A DNA stretch of 64,000 bases from Bettongia penicillata ogilbyi (taxonomy: Eukaryota > Chordata > Mammalia > Diprotodontia > Potoroidae): the NCBI GenBank assembly GCA_023548195.1, contig JAJHZJ010000531.1, positions 5,606,400 to 5,670,399 of the forward strand. The letters are read 5' to 3'. The translations under genes were made by a program, and so were the position numbers. Shown here piece by piece: positions 13,701-21,867 of the stretch (position 1 is its first letter; each line of letters starts with the position of its first letter). The notes beneath the pieces were generated by a model. That model saw nothing but the letters and a program-made list of their open reading frames with translations. It did no database searches and was not told where the DNA came from.

Positions 13701-16700
13701 TATCTTAAGAGTTGGAAAGGACCTCAGAGAACACTCAGTCCAAACCACTCCTGATATGGGTTCATTCAGCCTTTGTTTGAAAACCTCAAGAGAAGGAAAA
13801 TACATCAAGTCCCAAGGCAATCTATTCCACTTTTGAATGGCTCTAAGTATCAGGAAACTTTATTAATTTTTTAAACAGCAAGCCTAAATTTGTCTCTTTG
13901 CTCTTTCTACTCACTGCTCCCACTTCTGTTCTTTGGAGCCAAGTACAAGCCTGATTCCACCGACCACATCCTTGTCTACCACAGGTAGCAGTCCTATCAC
14001 TTCTGTGATCCTCCTCTTTTTCCAAAATAACTTCAATTTTTTTTTTTTTAAACTTTGTGAACCTTAGCTTTTTTCACCAGTCCCATGCCATTCTGATTTT
14101 CAGCACTCTTGGTAAAATCTATGCAGGCCCATGTCATGATGCTGTATTCATTCTACACTACCTACCTTACCTAAAACATCTGCAATTATCTTTTTAAAAA
14201 TTAAGTCATATGGCTAGTTTCTTGTGCATCTTCCCCATGCACCTGCCTTACTATATTTGGAAAGCTTCACCTTTTCTTTATCAGAATTGCTTCTCTTTGT
14301 GTCTTCAGAAACTCATTGTTGAGTTTCCTATACCTTGTGGATTGATTTCTTCTGTCGAATATTAGGTCATTGAAATCCTTCCTATCTTTCCTCTGAAGTG
14401 TCTGAAATCTGCTCTTTCAAAACCTGGGATGCATGAAACATTGTTCAATCTTCCTCTCCGGTATCATAAACTCCAAGATGGAACCATCACTTCCCCTAAT
14501 GTTCCAACTATTCCTACCCTAGTAAACATTTCCTCTCTGATAATAAGAATCAGATCCGGATTAGAACTTCACTTTATCTTTTGAAGGAAGAAATTCTCAT
14601 TAAACAAGTCAAATTATCAGCCACTCTGCTTTTGGCAAAGAAACAGGGCTTTGATGAATGGAGAAATAATAAAATCTGCCATCACTTCCACATCATTCCC
14701 CAGTACCAGGCGTGTGAGCTATTTTTCAAATACCACACCTATTTCCTTGCTGCCCAGGTAATTTGTCCACCTGTCCAAACACCGATAATATTATGGCTTC
14801 TTTTTCTGCCTCAATTCATTATTACCCAGATGCTTTCTATCAAGCTTACTTTCCCTTGGTTCTTGGATTTCCTCATATATTATTTCCCTGATATATAATG
14901 CTAACCTACCCTCATCCCAGACTTACCTACTTATTTCTTCTAAGAAAGGTATTAAGTGCCAGAATCATTCATGGGTCTTATTCCATGGTCACAATGATAC
15001 CCATAGGGCAATGATTTCCTTCTTTTGTTAGTTTCTCCAGTTTACTTTGCTTTTTACAAATACTTTGGGTCCCTGGTTTTACTACTGGATTCAAATTCCT
15101 GTTTTTCCAATTAATAGCTATGTGATCTTAAACAAGTCACTTAACCTGTTTACGCTTTATTTTTTTGATCTTCTTTTCAATTTTCAATAATCACTTCCAT
15201 AAGTCTTAATTTTCAGTTTACTCTTCAAGATAGAGATAAAAACCAAACATACATCACCTGTTATCTCAGAGAGGTCAAGAGATGCGCCCAAAGTAACAGT
15301 ATGCTGAAGAAAGGATTCTAACTCAGGTTTCCTAAGTCCAAATTCACCATCCCCATTCCCACCGCTCCCCCTCCCCCACCCTGTGGGTATTATCTCCTAG
15401 ATAATCTTTGAGATCCTATACAAGTCTAAGATTCCTTGATTTACAATTTTTCTCTTCTCAATTTGTACAGGACAACTGTATTTTAAAATATACATCTTTG
15501 TATACAAAGGTTCAACTTTTTGTAAGGAGTAACATCAACATTTACTCACAATTAGAAATTTAATACAACACTTCTAAAATATAAATTACTTCTTAATTTT
15601 AGGCACAAGTATATCTCATTTCATGTAGGTACTCGTGAACACTATGCATGTAGCAAATTTTCTTTAAGTCAAACTACACTTCAAATGATTAGGATAGCTA
15701 GGGAACATCAGAGGAGTCCATGCTAGAAGGGTAGGTGGAACCAATAAATGCTAGCTAGATGAATGAAATGACATGATGGTGGTTCCCCCTCCAAAATTCC
15801 AACAGTACTGGAGGAAGGTATTCAGAGAAATCTGCAGAAGTCAGGTATATGACAACATCATGGGCTTTAAGAAAAAGACAGGAACCTGGTACTCATTCCC
15901 ATAATCATGCATTTATCTCTGGGAAAGGGAGGAGCACAATCCCTATGACACGAAGCTGGTGGAGGGAAGGGCAGAAGCGTTTCTCCAGAGTATATTCACC
16001 TCAATTGAGACAATTAATTCTGTCACTTTGACCTCACTTCAAGGTCTACTTCAGCTAATTATATAACACACGATACCTGCAGGCAGCACCCAATGATTTG
16101 CTGCAATTATATTTTCTGACTCTTCTTCCAAATTTTCACTGCTGGGTCCTTCTTCATTCAGTTGGAACACATGAAGGGCAAGAGTACATTTGGTCAAGTC
16201 AATTGGCTATGAAGAAAAAGAAAACGATACTAAAACTAAGTCTACAAATATTCAGATATTTCAATTACATTACTGTGCCAAAATACAAAGTATAAATGAA
16301 AATATAAAGGATAAGATAATATATGATTAAAGCTCAAAGTGGGCTGCATTCTAGGCAACACCACAAAACGTTAATGCTGCAATATGCTGAAAGGGAAGTG
16401 GACTTCAATACCACACCAAGCTTTGTGATCCAAAAATAATCAAAATTAATTTTTTAACATTCATACAATGTGTGATGTATTTCATATATTAAAATACTAA
16501 TGAAATTCTAAAATATGCAATTCAATTCCTTTCTTCTAAGAGTGGTAATGGATTTATGTTGCTACAACACTCTCATCTACTGAATGGTAGGTGATCCAAT
16601 ACCCACCCTCACTGCTGCTGCTTGTAACCATTCACAAGATGTCCAGCAAAAGCAGTGTAATCAAATATGAGATGGAGAGAAATTAGCTAGCAAATGTCCT

Positions 16701-19700
16701 CGTATCAATCTCATGGCACAGGCCTCAGTAGAACACTGTATAATGCTAATCAACTGAGTGAACCAGTCCCAAACAAGACAAAATCAAAATCATCTCATAC
16801 ATAAGAATTAGGATTTATTCTAATAGCTGGACCTTAAGTGTGCAAAGGGTTAAATATCATAAATTATTTAGGTACCTGTCGTTCTTTCACTTTTAACTCA
16901 GTATCAACAATAGACACAGACTGCACATTTCTGGACAGAAAAGCATCATCAAATTCAGTCCATGTGTAATCTCCAAACACGATGTTATGTCTATTCAACA
17001 GCTTTACAACACTCAGCTTTATTTCTTCTTTTTTTGCAGTGCTATTAAACACAAAAACAAAAATGCTGTTGAGCTCAAATTTTTAATTTTCTACTAGCAA
17101 ATGGTTAAGAATCTACCCATTAAAATGCAATGCTGACATTCTGAGTGCTACACCTTGCTGAAATAATAGGTCATTAAGGAAATAAAGTTTATGATTAACT
17201 AACTTTTCATAAGATGAAATAAAATAAACTGATTCATAGAATGTACTCTTAGAAGAATTAATTGCTTTACATTCCTAGGGGTCAAGAATCACCTTCAGCA
17301 AGTTTTACAAGTACTTGACAAGGTATAAATGAATGCTCAATAAATATCCATTAATGGCAATGAATGGTATTCTTCCTGTTTTCAAAGTCAACCATAGAAT
17401 TCTGTCATCCTGAATAAGGAATATAATATTATTCATTCTCAATCAAGACTTGTGAATACTTGAGTTAATAATATCTCCACTTTGTTCTGAGAATAGCTTA
17501 CCTGAAACACAGAAAGGAGACACAATTCATAGAATGTCAGAGACGGAAAGAACCTCAGAAGTTATTTAGTTTAATACATATCTAAAAAAAAGAGTTTCCC
17601 CTATAACCTACCTAATAAATGCTCATCTAGTTTTTTGTTTGAAGACCGACAATGAGAGGGAAGCCACTCTCTATTGAGGAAAGCAGTTCCAATTTGGAAG
17701 AGTCTACAGGGTGAGCAAATTTTTCCTGACACAAAGCTCAAACATGTCTCTTCAACTGCCACCTATTGCTTCTAGTTTTGTCCTTTGGAGCCAAAGAGCA
17801 GAAATCAAAACCTTCTTATTAGCTACATCCCTTCAACTACTCAAAGACAGATATCTTGTCTCCTCTCTCCCTCCTGCCCCTCTCCACCCATTTTCTCTTC
17901 CCTTGGCTAAGCGTCTTAGGTTCCTTCAACCACTTCTCATATATCACAAATTTAAGGCCTACCCTTCACCATCCTATCTGTCCTACCTGAGAAATTCACT
18001 TCACAAATATGGTGATGAAGTCCCTGCTCTGCAAAAGGCACTATGTTAAATGCCCAGGATACAAAAACCAAAACCAAACCTTCTTTTGCCCTTAAGGAAC
18101 TTAAATTTTACCATGAGGTACAATACATACAGATAAGTAAATACAAGCTCATATTAGGAAGGAGACTGTACTAATAATCCAAATTAGGAAAGCCTTCTCA
18201 TTACCACTGTACTATGCTTCCTGGAATCCTTGACCTGACGCAGTACCTACCGTGTCAATACTCAGCCCTTATTCCTAGGCCACAAAGTATAGATGGAGAA
18301 AAAGTCAAATGTAAACACCTTGATAACAAAGAATGATCTAACTTCTAACTCTCTCACCTCAAAAGGGCTGTTACTTTTGTCAATCACTTGTTTCATTCGT
18401 TTTATATTGACTCCCTTGCTACTTTAAATATCACTGGTGGGCTTCGAAACCTATAGGATGACTACTGAAATACTTCCCCAACTATTGACTTTGTAAGTCA
18501 CTTAACCTTGTTTGCCTCAGCTCCTCACCTGTACGATGAGCTGGAGAAGGAAATGGAAAACTACTCCAGTATCTTTGCCAAGAAGGAGTTGGACACGACT
18601 GAAATGTGACTAAACAAACAAAAAATTTGTTTTGTATATATACTTTGCGTTACTTAGCTACTAGTTGAACTGAACTGAATTCTTCACACTATTCAAGTCC
18701 AATCTTCCCAATCTCATCCTCCAACAGTAGTAGTTGGAAAGTTTTTCCTAACTTCAAACCTAAATTTATCCTGTAGCTTTTATGAATTAGTCCCTCTGTT
18801 TCTGCCTTCTGGGGTCAAATGGAACAAACCTAATCCCTTTTCTACATGATAACCCTTTTAAAGACTTCTCTTGTCCAGGGTGAATATTCCCAGTTCCTTC
18901 AACTTATCCTCATGACATGTACCTAAGGCCTTTCACCATCCTGGCTGTCACCCTCTGGAAGTGTTCCACCTATTACATATTCAAGTGGGGTGATCAGAAT
19001 GAACATAATAATCCACATATTGTTTAAGCAGGGCAAACAGGGACTTGCCCCTATTTATTCTTAGAAGGTATCTTCCTTTTAATACAGCCCAATGTAACTG
19101 GCTTTTTGGCTACACCATCACACTGTTAACTAACATGGAACCTGAAATTCATTAAAACCTCCTGATGATTTTCAGGCTAACTGTTCTAAGCATTCCTTGA
19201 TCTTATACTTGTGAAGTTGATCTCTTAAGCTCAAGTGTCAGCCTTCACATTTATTCCTACTGAATTTCATTTTATTAGATTAAGCCCTATACTCTAGCTT
19301 ATCAAGAACTCTTTTTGGTCATGACTGCCTTGGGCTAGCTATCCCTCCTAGCTTTGAGTTATCTGAAAATCTGAGATGCGTGCTCTCTATGCTTTTATCC
19401 AAGTCACTGATAAATCTAAGGCCAGACCCCTAGGGCACTCCAACAGAGACCTCATGGCTGAGATTTCTGACTTCTGTGAGTCTGGCCATTAACAGCTCAA
19501 AATTTTACTGCCATTTAATCCACATCTCTCCATCTGAAATGAATGAAAAAGCATTTGCTAAGTGTTTACTGTGAAAGTACCCATACTATGCTGAACTAAC
19601 TCTAAATAAAAGGTGTCCCTGCCCTATTATTTCAAATGAGATAACATTTGCAAAAGGTGCTGAGCACAGTACCTTTTCCCCATCTCTCCCCCCATAACCC

Positions 19701-21334
19701 CCATGCTCCCCCAACAAAATCTAACCAGGGAAGAAAGGGCATACAGGGGGAATGGTGGCGTCTGGGAAATCTGAAGAGTTATCAGTAATGAAATGACAAC
19801 CCTCTCTAAAAGTAATGGTACTCTCATCTGATTACTATGCCTACAGCAAGAAGTGGAAAAACCAGTAAAAGAGCAGCTGAGGCAGAAAGCAAAATGGCAG
19901 CTCTTCTTACTCCAAGGCCAGTCATCTATCTCCCATCCTTATGTTTACTGAGTACAGAAGTTGCTTTATATTAAAGGGGAAAAATATGACTAGGAGAAGC
20001 TTTCCTCCAGGGCATTACTTTACAAAGGAGAGAAACACCCAAGGAAAAAATAGTTAGAGTACCATACTTGCAAAGTGATTAAAATGTAGAGATCCTCCTG
20101 CTAGGCATGTACTCCACCACGGTCAAAGACAGAAAGAAAGGTATCATTTACACCAGAACCACCTATAGTAGCACTTTTTAGAGGAGTGACGACCTAGTTG
20201 GTATCCATCAATTGGGGAATGACTAAACAAACTATGGCAAAAGAACATGATGGTATATTGCTGCCCCTACAAGAACTAGGGAAGCAGGGGAAGACATGTG
20301 AACAGATGCAAAGGGAAGCGAGCAGAATCAAGAAAACATTACACAAAAGATGATCCATCTGGAGGTGGAGGGGGTCTCGGAGAGGATCTAGTGCAAACCA
20401 GAAACTGGTCAAAATGCCCCGTCAAAGACGGTATCTGAACAGAAGTCCTCTAATTCCAAGGTCAGCGCTCCTTCCACTATCGCCTCCTGCCACAACTACT
20501 ACGGTGTAAACATAAATAACACGAACCATCAATCAATACACATTTATTAAGGACACAAAACGAGGCAAAAGCCTGTCCCTGTCCTCAAGGAGGTTACAAT
20601 CTAACAAAGTAACCTGAACACTGTATAAATATAAAGTGCCAACATACAGACCAACCACGGAACCTGAAAGAGAGGAGAACTCGCCCTCCTCCCTGCGCTG
20701 CCTACACCGTCAGCTCCTACTGAGGTAGGACTCTGCCAAAAGAGGCTGCATCAGGAAATAAAGCTGACGAAGAAAAGAAGACACTGGTTGCTCTATTTTT
20801 GCTCTCCGCAGAAAATACAGGACAATATTATAAATAATAGAAAAGATTTCAGTGGATGTATTACGGTTCTCTGCAGAAAAAAACGACATTGGGAAATCAA
20901 GTCTAAGTAGCAAGAAAGGCCGTTAGTTGATGCGTTATGTGCTCTGAAAAAACATGCTGGTAAAATGTATGACTGATTAACGTCGACAGCGTGTTAGGAA
21001 ACGAAGCCGACGGAGAAAGGAAAGGCGCTGGCCGACGTACGATGCTCTCCGTAGCACAGGGTATAGTGGAGAGCAAAGCTGGCCCGGAGAGCGGGGGCGT
21101 CGTCGGGTCCCCGCGGAAAGCGCTATAATTAATATTAGATGTGAGGGAGCGCGGGGGACGCAGGCACAAAGCTGGTGAACACAAGTCCGCGCGTCCCGCC
21201 GCCGGGCCGCAGCCGGCCGAGGAGTCCGCCGGGCGGGCTGACCTGTTGCAGCGCAGATGCACCTCCACGTTGATCACCGGGGAGTCGGACACGCAGGGAA
21301 GCGCCTGCTTCAGGTCCCCGACCGCCTCGTCCAT
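1581..21334 (-). CDS. TRIP13: TRIP13 (pachytene checkpoint protein 2 homologue), exons 1-10, 3' part outside window
   Basis: Hexameric AAA+ ATPase. With the adaptor p31comet it unfolds the N-terminus of HORMA proteins: MAD2 in spindle-checkpoint silencing and HORMAD1/2 on meiotic chromosomes. Ten exons (1020 coding nt, 340 codons) join in frame with GT-AG introns. The product follows the human protein without length change up to residue 340. Order: N-terminal adaptor/substrate-binding domain (about 1-100), Walker A GPPGTGKT (179-186, Lys185), pore-loop KWF with Trp221, Walker B VLIDE ending at Glu253, sensor-1 region TTSN in exon 10. These positions coincide with the known human residues. Start chosen from [13 protein letters not shown], identical to human, in a good Kozak context (G at -3 and +4). 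The final ~92 residues (C-terminal lid) lie left of base 1. Nothing suggests a pseudogene: no stops, no shifts, all catalytic residues present in the visible part. Confidence 0.97.
1735..3465. other. TRIP13 intron 9, right part, nothing recognised
   Basis: Apart from a TA/TG simple tract at 3035-3140, no coding or repeat signature was seen. The short open frames here have no likeness to known proteins. Confidence 0.6.
3470..3640 (+). mobile_element. tRNA-derived CORE-SINE
   Basis: TTTGAAGTCAGAAGACCTGA ATTCAAATC then TGCCTCAGTTCCCTGATATA. A second MIR-like copy follows at 3910-4095 (GGCACTGGATTAAGC, TAACCTTGGTTAAATGAAGT). Confidence 0.65.
4125..4480 (+). mobile_element. LINE-1 3' fragment, old
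   Basis: Strongly decayed match to the LINE-1 3' end (AAACTGATGAAGAACGAAAT, CATGCTATCCATGACAGAAG). Confidence 0.5.
4715..5620 (-). mobile_element. CR1/L3 LINE, 3' and internal portion
   Basis: CCCAGAATCACGGAATTTAA, TTCTGCCTTCTGGGACCAAA and, further in, TCTTTAATTATCAGTTCCAG AAACTT match antisense CR1 in order. Confidence 0.6.
6065..6272 (+). mobile_element. MIR/THER-type SINE abutting TRIP13 exon 9
   Basis: GGTTTCCTCATCTGTAAGGG, CTAGGCCTCAATTTCCCTAT CTGCAAAGTG and GGACAAGATGAACTTTTCAA. Two partial copies end next to the donor of exon 9. Confidence 0.65.
6274..6380 (-). CDS. TRIP13: TRIP13 exon 9
   Basis: Residues 254-288 plus two bases. [20 protein letters not shown] then [15 protein letters not shown], highly conserved. 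It is separated from exon 8 by only 196 bp, the shortest intron in the window. Confidence 0.97.
6577..6663 (-). CDS. TRIP13: TRIP13 exon 8, Walker B
   Basis: 87 nt, phase 0 at both ends, residues 225-253. [20 protein letters not shown] then ALVFVLIDE. The last residue, Glu253, is the Walker B glutamate needed for ATP hydrolysis. Acceptor TCTAG, donor GAG|GTATGG. Confidence 0.97.
6850..7310 (-). mobile_element. Two MIR-type SINEs, antisense
   Basis: 6850-7030 (CACTTTACAGATGCTTTAAC) and 7105-7310 (CACATGAGGAAACTAAGAAA GGTTAAGTGATTTGTCC). Confidence 0.65.
7677..7740 (-). CDS. TRIP13: TRIP13 exon 7, pore loop
   Basis: 64 nt, residues 203-224, [20 protein letters not shown] then E. It carries pore-loop 1, whose Trp221 is the substrate-gripping residue known from the human enzyme. 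Acceptor TCTAG, donor GAG|GTAAGC. Confidence 0.96.
7875..8070 (-). mobile_element. MIR-type SINE, antisense
   Basis: TTTCAGACAAGGAAACTGAA GCTCAG and ACCTAAGACCACACAGCATC. Confidence 0.7.
8225..8685. other. TRIP13 intron 6, mostly unassigned
   Basis: Only a weak SINE head (GGGGCAGTGGACAGAATCAG GAAGACC at 8608-8634) is suggestive. 9295-9790 in the same intron is also unassigned. Confidence 0.5.
8690..8990 (+). mobile_element. L2 3' end split by a hAT-like MITE
   Basis: AATGTAAGCTCTTGAGGGTG GGCACTC (8732-8758) and GGTAATGAATAAATGCTTCT (8968-8987) are the two halves of an L2 terminus. Between them (about 8789-8947) lies an AT-rich insert with inverted ends GGGTGGGCAAA / TTTGCCAAGCCCT. Confidence 0.6.
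9160..9290. repeat. TA/CA and TATC-type simple repeat
   Basis: ATACATACATACG, ATGTGTATATGTATGTGTAT and CTATATCTATATCTATGTG then AGATATAGAGATATATATAG. Includes inverted TATC/GATA halves. A similar tract is at 8145-8220. Confidence 0.85.
9795..10112. mobile_element. MIR-type SINE pair
   Basis: An antisense start (AGATAGAAAGGACCTTAAAG) at 9795-9870 is followed by a sense copy at 9930-10112 (CCTAGGCAAGTCATGTAATC, ACCTGTTAAATGAGGGAGTT GAACTAG). Confidence 0.65.
10291..10363 (-). CDS. TRIP13: TRIP13 exon 6, Walker A
   Basis: 73 nt, residues 179-202 plus two bases. Encodes [20 protein letters not shown], the nucleotide-binding P-loop with the catalytic Lys185. Acceptor TATAG, donor GCAG|GTAAAT. 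Confidence 0.97.
10370..10845. other. TRIP13 intron 5, left part, nothing recognised
   Basis: No repeat or exon signature. 11580-11830 is likewise unassigned. Confidence 0.55.
10850..11460 (+). mobile_element. LINE-1 3' fragment with internal CA/CG repeat
   Basis: Diverged but ordered matches to the LINE-1 3' region: GAACTGGTCCAGTTGTTCCG, GCTATAAGAAATGATGAGTA, GAAACATGGGAAGATCTGTA. An alternating purine-pyrimidine repeat (11005-11060) has expanded inside it. Confidence 0.65.
11005..11060. repeat. Alternating CA/CG/TG microsatellite
   Basis: GTGTGTGCACGCGTGCGCAC ATGCACAC...: near-continuous purine-pyrimidine alternation with CG steps. A related GT run is at 11518-11560. Confidence 0.85.
11840..11985 (+). 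mobile_element. MIR-type SINE
   Basis: CTCCCTAAGCCTCAGTTTCT TCTCTAAAATGGGGATAATA. Confidence 0.7.
12000..12310 (+). mobile_element. L2 LINE fragment
   Basis: GACTCTCAAATCTTTACCTC AAGCCCTGAC and CCCACATTTCCAATGCCCTG fit L2 ORF2. Open frames of about 65-100 codons here are remnants. Confidence 0.6.
12520..12610 (-). CDS. TRIP13: TRIP13 exon 5
   Basis: Residues 149-178 plus one base. [20 protein letters not shown] through WNRVVLLH, the strand that leads into the P-loop. Acceptor ACCAG, donor CATG|GTAAAG. Confidence 0.96.
12615..13380. other. TRIP13 intron 4, nothing recognised
   Basis: 771-bp AT-rich intron with no repeat I can name. Confidence 0.6.
13382..13437 (-). CDS. TRIP13: TRIP13 exon 4
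   Basis: Short 56-nt exon, residues 130-148, [19 protein letters not shown]. Too short to show as a long open frame; found by homology between exons 3 and 5. Acceptor TTCCAG. Donor CAC|GTAAGTG is strong on the intron side although the exon does not end in AG. Confidence 0.95.
13485..13660 (-). mobile_element. MIR-type SINE, antisense
   Basis: AGCTGGAAGGGACTTCAAAT, GAAAACTAAGGCATAGATAC and TTGTATAGCTAGTTATAGCA. Confidence 0.65.
13690..14960 (-). mobile_element. CR1/L3 LINE, 3' and internal portion
   Basis: Starts GTTGGAAAGGACCTCAGAGA and passes TTCTGTTCTTTGGAGCCAAG. The part beyond about 14040 is assigned more weakly, because CTTTCAAAACCTGGGATGCA resembles TTTTCAAAACTGCTTTCCTA in the copy at 4715-5620. 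Confidence 0.5.
15100..15440. mobile_element. MIR-type SINE fragments
   Basis: Sense piece at 15100-15170 (AACAAGTCACTTAACCTGTT) and antisense piece at 15265-15345 (CAGAGAGGTCAAGAGATGCG CCCAAAGTAAC). Confidence 0.6.
15445..16875. other. TRIP13 introns 2-3 flanking exon 3, nothing recognised
   Basis: 15445-16075 and 16207-16875 on either side of exon 3 show no named repeat. Intron 2 (669 bp) is repeat-free by eye. Confidence 0.55.
16077..16206 (-). CDS. TRIP13: TRIP13 exon 3
   Basis: Residues 87-129 plus one base. Starts [20 protein letters not shown] and ends NHWVLPA. It covers the end of the N-terminal domain and the acidic linker ([10 protein letters not shown]) leading to the ATPase domain. 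Acceptor CATAG, donor CAG|GTATC. Confidence 0.96.
16876..17041 (-). CDS. TRIP13: TRIP13 exon 2
   Basis: Residues 31-86, [20 protein letters not shown] onward to ELKVKERQ, part of the N-terminal domain that contacts p31comet and substrate. Acceptor AATAG, donor CAG|GTACC. Phase fits exon 1 (AG plus C gives Ser31). Confidence 0.96.
17525..18000 (-). mobile_element. CR1/L3 LINE, 3' portion
   Basis: AATTCATAGAATGTCAGAGA start, then CCACCTATTGCTTCTAGTTT and TCCTTTGGAGCCAAAGAGCA, the usual antisense CR1/L3 3' text. Confidence 0.65.
18000..18180 (-). mobile_element. L2 LINE 3' end, antisense
   Basis: CAAAAGGCACTATGTTAAAT GCCCAGGATACA and CCTTAAGGAACTTAAATTTT. Confidence 0.65.
18480..18625 (+). mobile_element. 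SINE with RTE/BovB-like tail
   Basis: GTACGATGAGCTGGAGAAGG AAATGG, CCAGTATCTTTGCCAAGAAG and GAGTTGGACACGACTGAAAT. A tail of this type is characteristic of marsupial SINEs mobilised by RTE LINEs. A reverse piece lies at 33098-33150 (TGTTCAGTCATTTTCAGTTC TGTCTGACTC). Confidence 0.7.
18690..19530 (-). mobile_element. CR1/L3 LINE, 3' portion
   Basis: TTTCTGCCTTCTGGGGTCAA, TTTCACCATCCTGGCTGTCA and CCAGACCCCTAGGGCACTCC follow the antisense CR1/L3 order. It is in the same direction as TRIP13. Confidence 0.65.
20090..20345 (+). mobile_element. LINE-1 3' fragment
   Basis: Contains TATCCATCAATTGGGGAATG, ACAAACTATGGCAAAAGAAC and GAGCAGAATCAAGAAAACAT, the same 3' region as 60340-60485 but more diverged. 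Confidence 0.7.
20525..20660 (-). mobile_element. L2 LINE 3' end, antisense
   Basis: ATACACATTTATTAAGGACA and CTCAAGGAGGTTACAATCTA. Preceded by a MIR-like antisense piece (20345-20510, GCGCTCCTTCCACTATCGCC). Confidence 0.75.
21243..21334 (-). CDS. TRIP13: TRIP13 exon 1 (coding part)
   Basis: Encodes residues 1-30 and two bases of codon 31. It begins [15 protein letters not shown] and ends VEVHLRCN before a CAG|GT donor. The last few residues differ from human (LRCNS against QRGSS). The 5'UTR extends upstream into the shared CpG island; its start cannot be placed. An apparent continuous 143-residue frame here is exon 1 running on into intron 1. Confidence 0.96.
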
Positions 21335-21815
21335 GCCGCCACCTTGGAGGGAGGAACCCGGAGGGAGAGGAGCGGGCGGGCTCCAGTCGGACGCCGGCGC
21401 CTCGCCTCGCGCCGCTCCACCAGTCCCGAGCCGCGAGAGCGAAGCGAGCCCACTCTCACCGGCAGCCCGTGAGCGACTCGAATCTGCCGCCAGCCGCAGC
21501 TTGACCCCGTGACCCGGAACTACTAGGGTGGTGCCCGCCTCCCAACCCCGCGGTAGCAGGGGTCACTTCCGGTCCTCGCCCGGCGGAGCTTGGGCTTTCC
21601 CCCTCCCTGCCTCTCTCCCAATCCCCGCCGTGCGGAAGGAGCCCGAGGGGCGGAGAAAAGAGCCCGAGAGCCCGAGGAGGAGGTGGGGGGCAGGCGGGCG
21701 GGGAGGAAGGCCTTGGGAGGGGAGCCCGCGCCGCCACCCTTTCCTTGTCTCTCCCGGGGGCTGCGGGGGGCCGCGGGGGGCGCCTGAGCCCCCCGCCCGC
21801 GGCGGCCTCCCCGCC
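21335..21815. promoter_or_regulatory. Bidirectional TRIP13/BRD9 promoter
   Basis: The two start codons face away from each other with 481 bp between them, so both transcription starts and 5'UTRs must fall here or overlap. Visible motifs: ACTTCCGG at 21565-21572 (ETS/GABP type, CCGGAAGT on the minus strand), a second CCGGAA core at 21514-21519, CCAAT at 21618-21622, and several GC boxes. No TATA box was seen at a sensible distance from either ATG. The arrangement agrees with the divergent BRD9-TRIP13 pair on human 5p15. Individual motif use is inference. Confidence 0.85.
21683..21785 (+). other. G-run cluster upstream of the BRD9 start codon (G-quadruplex potential)
   Basis: Repeated runs of three to six G on the plus strand: GTGGGGGGCAGGCGGGCGGG GAGG, then CGGGGGCTGCGGGGGGCCGC GGGGGG just 30-60 bp before the ATG. 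If transcribed this would be in the BRD9 5'UTR. Confidence 0.6.
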
Positions 21816-21867
21816 ATGGGGAAGAAGCACAAGAAGCACAAGACCGAGTGGCGATCGTCGTACAACG
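21816..21867 (+). CDS. BRD9: BRD9 exon 1 (coding part)
   Basis: Residues 1-17 plus one base: [17 protein letters not shown], then donor G|GTGAGAG. Only Thr10 and Asn17 differ from human in this stretch. It lies inside the CpG island. The 5'UTR runs upstream towards the shared promoter. Confidence 0.96.

Noticed and set aside
20903..21334. 143-codon minus-strand frame as a separate gene
   Set aside because: Its first 30 codons are TRIP13 exon 1; the rest is read-through into intron 1 after a clear CAG|GT donor.
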